Assembly (NCBI RefSeq): GCF_025583945.1
Contig: NZ_JAOEGU010000005.1
Coordinates: 91,708-155,707 of the forward strand
Direction: 5' to 3'
DNA from: Methylobacter psychrophilus
GTDB taxonomy: Bacteria > Pseudomonadota > Gammaproteobacteria > Methylococcales > Methylomonadaceae
Length of the DNA: 64,000 nt
Shown here: piece after piece, positions 57,558-64,000 of the stretch
How positions within the stretch are numbered: the first letter of the stretch is position 1
How the letters are laid out: every line of letters starts with the position of its first letter
Notes under the pieces: generated by a model
Databases searched by the model: none
What the model saw: only the letters and a program-made list of their open reading frames with translations
What the model was told of the DNA's origin: nothing
Made by a program: the position numbers and the translations under genes

Positions 57558-59597
57558 ATGACTAATCCTTTACTGACCAATCCTGCCCTGCCCTTATTTT
57601 CCCAAATAAAACCCGAACACATTGAACCCGCCATCACTCAATTACTGGATGAAGCACGTGCCGCTGTAAAACAACATCTACAAGCGACGACACAGTACAC
57701 CTGGGGAAATCTGGTTGAACCGCTGGAAAATGCTGAAGACCGACTCAATAAAGCCTGGTCTCCGGTCAGTCACATGAATTCTGTCGTCAATACCGATGAA
57801 CTACGCGAGGCTTATAACGCCTGCCTACCCAAGCTCAGCGCCTACTCCACTGAAATAGGGCAAAACGAACAGCTATTTAAAGCCTATCAAATTATTGCCG
57901 AAAGCGATGAATTTGCAACACTCGATAGTGCTCAACAGAAAATCATCCACAACGCGTTAAGAGATTTCAAATTATCCGGCGTCGATCTGGATAGCGAAAA
58001 AAAGCAACGTTACAAAGACATCAGCCAGGAATTATCACGTCTTTCCAGCAACTACGAAGAAAACCTGCTGGACGCCACCAACGCCTGGAGTAAAAGCATC
58101 AGAAATGAACTGGATTTGGCAGGATTGCCTGATTCCGCAATGGCTCAGGCTAAACAATCGGCGGTAAGCCAGAATGAAGAAGGCTGGCTGATAACCCTGC
58201 AATTCCCCTCCTATCAAGCGGTTATGACTTATGCCGACAACCGTGAATTACGCCATGAACATTACCAGGCGTACTCAACTCGCGCTTCAGACCAAGGCCC
58301 ACAGGCCGAAAAGTGGGATAACAGTCCGCTCATGGAGCAAATACTGGCACTACGCCATGAAAAAGCCCAGCTATTAGGTTTTAAAAATTACGCCGAACTG
58401 TCCCTTGCTACCAAAATGGCCAACAAGCCTGATGAGGTCATGCATTTTCTGGAAGATTTGGCGGATAAATCCTGGCGACCTGCACGTAAGGATCTGGCTG
58501 AGTTACGTGAATTTGCCGAGCAGGAATACGGCATTAACGACCTTCAATCCTGGGACATAGGTTATTACTCGGAAAAAATGCGTCAGCATTTTTACCAGCT
58601 TTCACAAGAAGAAGTTAAAGCGTACTTTCCCATCACCCGCGTTTTACCCGGATTATTTGCTGTCGTAGAAAAACTGTACGGCTTAAATATAACCGAAATT
58701 GATGATTTTGACAGCTGGCATCCCGATGTGCGTTTTTTTCAGATACATGACGATATCGGTGAACTTCGTGGCCGGTTTTATGTTGATCTTTATGCACGCG
58801 CAAAAAAACGGGGCGGAGCCTGGATGGATGATTGTGTCGGTCGTAAAAAAACCGGTGATACCATTCAAACCCCGGTCGCTTACCTGACTTGTAACTTCAC
58901 GCCCCCAACCAGCGATACTCCAGCCTTACTAACGCACGACGATGTCATTACCTTATTTCATGAATTTGGTCACGGCTTACACCACATGTTAACCAAGGTT
59001 GATCACTTGGGCGTCTCCGGGATTAACGGTGTTGAATGGGATGCCGTTGAATTACCCAGTCAATTCATGGAAAACTGGTGCTGGGAACAAGCCGCACAAG
59101 TACTAATTTCAGGCCATTATAAAACCGGTGAAACATTGCCTGACACCTTGTTTGATAAAATGCTGGCGGCAAAAAACTTTCAGGCCGGCATGATTATGGT
59201 TAGACAACTTGAGTTCAGCCTTTTTGATTTCAGAATCCACCGGGACTACGACCCGGAAAAAGGCGGTCGAATCTATGAAATTCTGGAGCAAGTCAGAGAC
59301 CAGATTGCTGTTATTAAACCACCCAAATTTAACCGCTTTGCCCACAGCTTTTCACATATTTTTGCCGGTGGTTATGGAGCCGGTTATTACAGCTATAAAT
59401 GGGCAGAAGTCTTATCCAGCGATGCTTTTTCCTTATTTGAAGAAAAAGGTATTTTTGACCCGGAAACCGGTAAAGCTTTTTTGCGTAATATTCTTGAACA
59501 AGGTGGCACCGAGAATGCGATGGACTTGTTTATCAAATTTCGAGGCCGTAAACCGACTATTGATGCCTTACTCAGACACAATGGCATCGCTGCATGA
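57558..59597 (+). CDS. prlC: Oligopeptidase A (M3 family)
   Basis: Cytoplasmic zinc metallopeptidase degrading signal peptides and other short peptides. Zinc motif HEFGH in [15 protein letters not shown] with downstream Glu in [17 protein letters not shown]. 679 aa, starting [17 protein letters not shown]. Overlaps ubiD by 4 bases. Confidence 0.96.
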   Translation: MTNPLLTNPALPLFSQIKPEHIEPAITQLLDEARAAVKQHLQATTQYTWGNLVEPLENAEDRLNKAWSPVSHMNSVVNTDELREAYNACLPKLSAYSTEIGQNEQLFKAYQIIAESDEFATLDSAQQKIIHNALRDFKLSGVDLDSEKKQRYKDISQELSRLSSNYEENLLDATNAWSKSIRNELDLAGLPDSAMAQAKQSAVSQNEEGWLITLQFPSYQAVMTYADNRELRHEHYQAYSTRASDQGPQAEKWDNSPLMEQILALRHEKAQLLGFKNYAELSLATKMANKPDEVMHFLEDLADKSWRPARKDLAELREFAEQEYGINDLQSWDIGYYSEKMRQHFYQLSQEEVKAYFPITRVLPGLFAVVEKLYGLNITEIDDFDSWHPDVRFFQIHDDIGELRGRFYVDLYARAKKRGGAWMDDCVGRKKTGDTIQTPVAYLTCNFTPPTSDTPALLTHDDVITLFHEFGHGLHHMLTKVDHLGVSGINGVEWDAVELPSQFMENWCWEQAAQVLISGHYKTGETLPDTLFDKMLAAKNFQAGMIMVRQLEFSLFDFRIHRDYDPEKGGRIYEILEQVRDQIAVIKPPKFNRFAHSFSHIFAGGYGAGYYSYKWAEVLSSDAFSLFEEKGIFDPETGKAFLRNILEQGGTENAMDLFIKFRGRKPTIDALLRHNGIAA

Positions 59598-61054
59598 AAT
59601 ATCACGACCTGCGTGACTTTATCAAACAGCTGGAAAAACAAGGTGAGCTAAAACGGGTTATCATTCCTGTTGATCCCTATCTGGAAATGACAGAAATTTG
59701 TGACCGCACTTTAAAACAGGCCGGCCCCGCCTTGTTGTTTGAAAATCCAATCGGCCACAACATCCCGGTGCTCGCCAATCTGTTCGGTACGCCGCGCCGT
59801 GTTGCCATGGGTATGGGCGCGGAATCAGTCACCGAACTGCGCGGCATTGGCCAGTTACTGGCTTACTTAAAAGAACCCGAACCGCCCAAAGGACTGAAAG
59901 ACGCATGGGAGAAGTTTCCGGTATTCAAGCAAGTACTGAATATGGCGCCCAAACTGATTTCATCACCACCTTGCCAGGAACTGGTTCGGGAAGGCGATGA
60001 AATCGATCTGGGCGATTATCCCATTCAGACCTGCTGGCCGGAAGATGCGGCACCTTTAATTACCTGGCCGCTAGTGATTACCAAAGGTCCCCATAAAGAC
60101 CGGCAAAATTTGGGCATTTATCGCATGCAAGTTATTGCAAAAAACAAAGTCATCATGCGTTGGCTGGCACATCGGGGCGGGGCGCTGGATTTTAAAGAAT
60201 TTCAGGCGGCCTATCCCGGCCAGCCTTTCCCTGTTTCGGTAGCCTTAGGTGCAGATCCTGCAACCATACTTGCCGCTGTCACACCGGTACCAGACTCGCT
60301 GTCTGAATACGCATTTGCCGGTTTATTGCGCGGCAGTAAAACAGAAGTTGCCAAATCGCTGCTTAACGATTTACGAGTGCCAGCCAGTGCTGAAATTGTT
60401 CTGGAAGGCTTTATTTACCCTGATGAATTTGCCGCAGAAGGGCCTTATGGCGACCACACCGGTTATTACAACGAAGTCGCTGACTTTCCGGTATTCACTA
60501 TCGAAAGAATCACCCAGCGTCAGGCACCCATCTATCACAGCACCTATACCGGCAAGCCACCGGATGAACCTGCAATTCTGGGGCTTGCTTTAAACGAGGT
60601 ATTTATACCTATCTTACAAAAACAATTTCCGGAAATTATCGATTTTTACCTGCCTCCGGAAGGCTGCTCTTACCGTATGGCGGTTATCAGCATGAAAAAG
60701 CAGTATCCAGGCCACGCCAAACGCATTATGCTGGGTACTTGGTCATATTTGCGACAATTTATGTACACCAAGTTTGTCATCGTCGTCGATGACGATATCG
60801 ATGTCCGTAACTGGCAAGATGTGATCTGGGCGATGACTACCCGTATGGATCCTGCCAGAGATTTAACCATACTGGAAAACACCCCGATTGATTACCTTGA
60901 CTTTGCTTCACCGGTTTCAGGTTTGGGCTCTAAAGTGGGCTTTGATGCGACTAATAAATGGCCGGGAGAAACCAATCGGGAATGGGGTAGAACGATTGCA
61001 ATGTCACCGGAAGTGATCAAGAAAGTGGATGCTATGTGGGATAAATTATTTTAA
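59594..61054 (+). CDS. ubiD: 3-octaprenyl-4-hydroxybenzoate carboxy-lyase UbiD
   Basis: Decarboxylase of ubiquinone synthesis that uses the prenyl-FMN made by Ubi[18 protein letters not shown] at the start, the prFMN-binding [26 protein letters not shown] region and [11 protein letters not shown] with the conserved Glu/Arg/Glu set. 486 aa. ATGA overlap with prlC shows coupling although the functions are unrelated. Confidence 0.97.
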   Translation: MKYHDLRDFIKQLEKQGELKRVIIPVDPYLEMTEICDRTLKQAGPALLFENPIGHNIPVLANLFGTPRRVAMGMGAESVTELRGIGQLLAYLKEPEPPKGLKDAWEKFPVFKQVLNMAPKLISSPPCQELVREGDEIDLGDYPIQTCWPEDAAPLITWPLVITKGPHKDRQNLGIYRMQVIAKNKVIMRWLAHRGGALDFKEFQAAYPGQPFPVSVALGADPATILAAVTPVPDSLSEYAFAGLLRGSKTEVAKSLLNDLRVPASAEIVLEGFIYPDEFAAEGPYGDHTGYYNEVADFPVFTIERITQRQAPIYHSTYTGKPPDEPAILGLALNEVFIPILQKQFPEIIDFYLPPEGCSYRMAVISMKKQYPGHAKRIMLGTWSYLRQFMYTKFVIVVDDDIDVRNWQDVIWAMTTRMDPARDLTILENTPIDYLDFASPVSGLGSKVGFDATNKWPGETNREWGRTIAMSPEVIKKVDAMWDKLF

Positions 61055-61149
61055 ATGCAACAGCCGATGCAAATACCGGTTATTTGCTAAGCATGGAGTA
61101 TCAGGATAATAAAACAGCCTGATACTCCAATGAGTTGCAGTCCGAGCAA

Positions 61150-62409
61150 TCAGACCGCTTTTTTTCTCGGTACAAACTTAACCAGTTTCACTGAATGTTC
61201 ATCACGTTTTATTATTTCCAAAGGATGTCCGTGCAGCTTGATACTGGTTCCTGATTGAGGAATTGTCTCCATAAACTCAAGGATAAGCCCGTTAAGTGTC
61301 TTTGGCCCTTCCGTTGGTAACGTCCACTGCATAACACGATTTAATTCTCTAACCGTAATAGAGGCATCGACCAGATAACTACCGTCACTTTGTTTTCTGG
61401 CCGTCACATCGTCGGTGATTAATTCTCCTACTATTTCTTGTAACAAATCATCCAGGGTAACCAATCCTTGCACATCACCGTATTCATCGACAACCAGACC
61501 TATGCGGATTTTCTCGCTTTTAAATCTGAGCATTTGTGCATGCACGGGCGTACTTTCAGGAATAAATGAAGGTTTTATCAGTAAATTTATAATGGCTTGT
61601 TTATCAAAATCATCCTGATTAACCAGCAACAGAACCTTTCTTAAATGTAAAAATCCCACTACCCGGTCAATGCTTTTTTTGTATACCGCTAACTGTGTGT
61701 GCGGACTACTTTTGATTTGTGTAATGATATCTTCAATGGAATCTTCCAGATCAATACCGACAATTTCATTACGGGGCGTCATAATATCTTCAACTGTCGC
61801 CGACTCAAGCTCCAGTATGCCCAATAACATTTTTTGATAGCGCACCGGCATTAAACTTTCAGCTTCCGTGATAATGCCTTTTAACTCTTCTTTATTCAGT
61901 GATTCATGCCGGTTTTTATTAACATCAACGCCGACCAATCGCAGCAATAAGCTGACCAATAAATTAACGACCCAAACGATCGGATAAAATATTTTCATTA
62001 ACGGCGTGTAAATCCAGGCCGCAGGAAATGCCAGAAGTTCCGGCTTCATTGCCGCAATAGTTTTCGGCGTTACCTCGGAAAAAATAAGCATGACAATGGT
62101 TAAAATAGCAGCGGCAATTGCTACAACCGATTCTTCATCAGCATAAAGCTTAATGGCAATGACCGTAGCAATTGATGAGGCGAAATTATTAACAAAATTA
62201 TTACATAATAAAATAAGGCCTAACAAGCGATCCGGCCTTTTTAACAGCTTTTGTGTCTTTATTGCACCAGCATGTCTGAGTTTAACCAGATGTCTTAACC
62301 GATAACGATTTATCGTCATTAAAGACGTTTCTGAACCCGAAAAAAAAGCGGAAAGAATAAGCATAAGGGCAAGTATGCCAAACAGCATACCAAGGGACAT
62401 ATCGTTCAA
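61150..62409 (-). CDS. DUF21/CBS/CorC-domain membrane protein (YfjD/CorB type)
   Basis: 419 aa. DUF21 (CNNM) membrane domain over about residues 1-190 (LSAFFSGSETSLMTINRYRLRHL), a pair of CBS domains from about 200 (VEDIMTPRNEIVGIDLEDSIEDI; GLVVDEYGDVQGLVTLDDLLQEIVGEL) and a C-terminal CorC/HlyC domain. The family is tied to Mg2+ or Co2+ efflux. Stand-alone gene. Confidence 0.92.
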   Translation of the reverse strand: MNDMSLGMLFGILALMLILSAFFSGSETSLMTINRYRLRHLVKLRHAGAIKTQKLLKRPDRLLGLILLCNNFVNNFASSIATVIAIKLYADEESVVAIAAAILTIVMLIFSEVTPKTIAAMKPELLAFPAAWIYTPLMKIFYPIVWVVNLLVSLLLRLVGVDVNKNRHESLNKEELKGIITEAESLMPVRYQKMLLGILELESATVEDIMTPRNEIVGIDLEDSIEDIITQIKSSPHTQLAVYKKSIDRVVGFLHLRKVLLLVNQDDFDKQAIINLLIKPSFIPESTPVHAQMLRFKSEKIRIGLVVDEYGDVQGLVTLDDLLQEIVGELITDDVTARKQSDGSYLVDASITVRELNRVMQWTLPTEGPKTLNGLILEFMETIPQSGTSIKLHGHPLEIIKRDEHSVKLVKFVPRKKAV

Positions 62410-62696
62410 AGAAAATTTACTCTAGGTTAGGAAAACAGCTCTAGTGTCTATGATGAGAATTTTTTGTCAAGTTTCAATGTAAAATATAGGGTAATTTATT
62501 CTAGTAGGGCATAATTAGCGCACGGTAAATTAATCGGTCGAGCAACGCTTTTTGTTATTAAAAGTAACACTCACCGCTTTAAAAACAGCCCGGCATTGGG
62601 ACAGCGCCATATTTAAACAAAGTATCCCTGCTAAGCCCAACTATCTTAATAAAACTGTGTTAATGTTTTAATAAATGCTAAAAAACCTTTTTTATA

Positions 62697-63608
62697 ATGC
62701 CAGAGCTTTTACAGAGAACCAATGATTTCGGCGGCAGTATCTATCAAGACTACAAGAACCTGGCATTATTCCAGAAGCAATCGGAGACAATTATAAATAT
62801 TATTGACCGCAACAATGTACATGTGGAGGGAGATACTGGCCCGTTTCTGCTCTATGCCCATGGCTTTGGCTGTAGCCAACAAATGTGGAACAGGATTACT
62901 CCTACCTTTGCTTCCACACACCGTCAAGTATTGTTTGATTATGTTGGCAGCGGCAAATCCAATCTGGCGTCTTTCAATGTAACGCGTTATTCCAGTTTAC
63001 AGGGCTATGTGCAAGATATACTCGACATTTGTGACGCACTCAATTTACAAAATGAGGTCACCTTTATCGGCCATTCAGTCAGTGCCAACATCGGCTTACT
63101 GGCTTCCATCGCACGGCCGGAACTGTTCGACCGTCTGATATTAATTGGGCCTTCACCCTGCTTCTTAAACTATCCACCTGACTATCTAGGCGGCTTTGAG
63201 ACTGAAGATTTAATAGATTTGCTATCATTGATGGATCATAACTATATCGGCTGGGCCAACTATCTGGCACCGTTGATTGCCGGTGAAACACAAGATAGTG
63301 CGGTGTCTGGTGAACTCACCGATAGCTTTTGCTCCACTGACCCCGTGGCCGCTCGAGTGTTTGCAAAAACCACATTTTTCTCCGATAACCGCACCGACCT
63401 GCCACGAGTATCGCGCCCCTGCCTGATCCTTCAAAATCGCCACGACAACTTGGTACCACTGCCAATAGGCGATTATCTACACGAAAATTTGCAGGGCAGC
63501 ACCCTCAAAATACTGGATGTGAGCGGTCATTGTGCACACATGAGCTATCCTTCCTTAGTGATTGAAGCCATCCACGAGTACTTAAACGCACCACAACCGC
63601 ACCTATAA
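62697..63608 (+). CDS. RsbQ-like alpha/beta hydrolase
   Basis: 303 aa. From residue 38 the sequence follows Bacillus RsbQ closely: RNNVHVEGDTGPFLLYAHGFGC, FDYVGSGKSNL, IGHSVSANIGLLAS (Ser127), GPSPCFLNYPPDYLGGFE, FCSTDPVAARVFAKTTFFSDNR, Asp250 and SGHCAHMSYP (His278), so the catalytic triad is complete. About 35 extra N-terminal residues precede this and lack an obvious ribosome-binding site; the real start may be internal. RsbQ generates or senses a small hydrophobic signal for its PAS-domain partner. A PAS protein gene follows 15 bases downstream. Confidence 0.88.
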   Translation: MPELLQRTNDFGGSIYQDYKNLALFQKQSETIINIIDRNNVHVEGDTGPFLLYAHGFGCSQQMWNRITPTFASTHRQVLFDYVGSGKSNLASFNVTRYSSLQGYVQDILDICDALNLQNEVTFIGHSVSANIGLLASIARPELFDRLILIGPSPCFLNYPPDYLGGFETEDLIDLLSLMDHNYIGWANYLAPLIAGETQDSAVSGELTDSFCSTDPVAARVFAKTTFFSDNRTDLPRVSRPCLILQNRHDNLVPLPIGDYLHENLQGSTLKILDVSGHCAHMSYPSLVIEAIHEYLNAPQPHL

Positions 63609-63623
63609 AGCAGCCAACACTGT

Positions 63624-64000
63624 ATGCATGACCTACTGAATCAGTTACCTTGTCCTACGCTCATTACGGATGGATCAGGCTATATTTTGGCTGCCAATAC
63701 CGAGTTATTGGCTTTGGTTGGAGGAACACTTGAGCAATGCCAACAAAAACCAATGGATAGCTTTTTCCCGCCAGCCAGTCGAATTTTTTTACAAAGCCAT
63801 ATCTGGCCTATGTTGCTCCGTGATGCAGTAGTACGCGAAATTCACCTGAAAATCTGTAATACTCAAAATCAGTCTATTCCAGTGTTACTAAACTGTCAGC
63901 GTGGAAATTTTGCAGGCGTTAACAGCTATTTCTGGGCGTTCTTTGTATCCGTGGAACGCAACAAATTCGAGCAAGAACTATTGGACGCACGCAAACGCGC
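63624..64000 (+). CDS. PAS-domain signalling protein, 5' part (cut by window end)
   Basis: The frame opens with ATG at 63624 and stays open for 125 codons to the window end. It begins MHDLLNQLPCPTLITDGSGYILAANTELLALVGG, a clear PAS domain; after it comes a helical stretch (VERNKFEQELLDARKRA) typical of the linker to a GGDEF, PP2C (SpoIIE-like) or kinase output domain. Together with the RsbQ-like gene it forms a probable RsbQ-RsbP-type pair. Output domain not visible. Confidence 0.8.
   Translation, partial: MHDLLNQLPCPTLITDGSGYILAANTELLALVGGTLEQCQQKPMDSFFPPASRIFLQSHIWPMLLRDAVVREIHLKICNTQNQSIPVLLNCQRGNFAGVNSYFWAFFVSVERNKFEQELLDARKR

Noticed and set aside
62410..62696. Hidden gene in the spacer before the RsbQ-like gene
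   Set aside because: 287 bases of AT-rich sequence with no start codon plus ribosome-binding site and no stable frame.

Overview
This window is chromosomal DNA of a gammaproteobacterium, most likely a methylotroph of the Methylococcales (Methylobacter-like) type. The evidence is a core gene complement and gene order typical of Gammaproteobacteria (rluD/pgeF facing bamD; lptM-lysA-dapF-DUF484-xerC; maf-rng-yhdP-nit-tldD-pmbA; pcnB-folK-panB-panC), gammaproteobacterial markers (RdgC, DarP, EpmA/EpmB-modified EF-P, DUF2333) and a full pqqABCDE cluster for the quinone cofactor of methanol dehydrogenases. The methylotroph assignment is inference: no methane or methanol oxidation gene lies in the window.

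Layout. 1-7.5 kb: the 3' end of srkA, an orphan MqsA-type antitoxin, an envelope cluster on the minus strand (bamA-skp-fabZ-lpxA-rnhB, lacking the usual lpxD and lpxB) and efp-epmA. 7.5-11.4 kb: divergent epmB, a CorA-type transporter, a 114-bp MITE-like element, rppH and a HAD phosphatase. 11.6-17 kb: lptM-lysA-dapF-DUF484-xerC, then DUF2333 and DUF4389 membrane proteins. 17-26.4 kb: darP, a DNA-deoxyinosine glycosylase, rdgC, an Lpp-like lipoprotein beside an L,D-transpeptidase, phosphoglucomutase, a ZIP transporter, pgeF (with an in-frame repeat insertion)-rluD, bamD and a GST. 26.5-29.7 kb: groESL under a sigma-70-like promoter and a perfect CIRCE operator, a MoeB/ThiF protein and a small membrane protein. 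30-34 kb: pqqA-terminator-pqqB-pqqC-[DUF4258/YgiT pair]-pqqD-pqqE. 34-40.8 kb: ubiX, proline iminopeptidase, a ParE/Phd toxin-antitoxin pair, a coiled-coil/beta-barrel outer-membrane protein, thiO and pyrD, separated by repeat-rich spacers. 40.8-52.2 kb, minus strand: rlmH-maf-rng-yhdP-nit-bamC-like-tldD-[DUF4160/DUF2442 pair]-pmbA. 52.4-56.6 kb, minus strand: pcnB-folK-panB-panC-panD. 56.8-64 kb: a small membrane protein-RDD pair, prlC-ubiD, a CBS/CorC-type membrane protein, and an RsbQ-like hydrolase followed by a PAS-domain protein cut by the window end.

Themes. Outer-membrane biogenesis is heavily represented (bamA, bamD, a BamC-like lipoprotein, skp, lptM, lpxA, yhdP). Cofactor synthesis is the second theme (PQQ, pantothenate, folate, thiamine, ubiquinone). 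Accessory DNA is not one island. It is scattered as small two-gene modules placed inside or beside conserved operons, and as short palindromic repeat families (CACGAAG family, a 47-bp tandem unit, a 114-bp MITE, REP-like hairpins). No rRNA, tRNA, CRISPR array, prophage or full-length insertion sequence was recognised.
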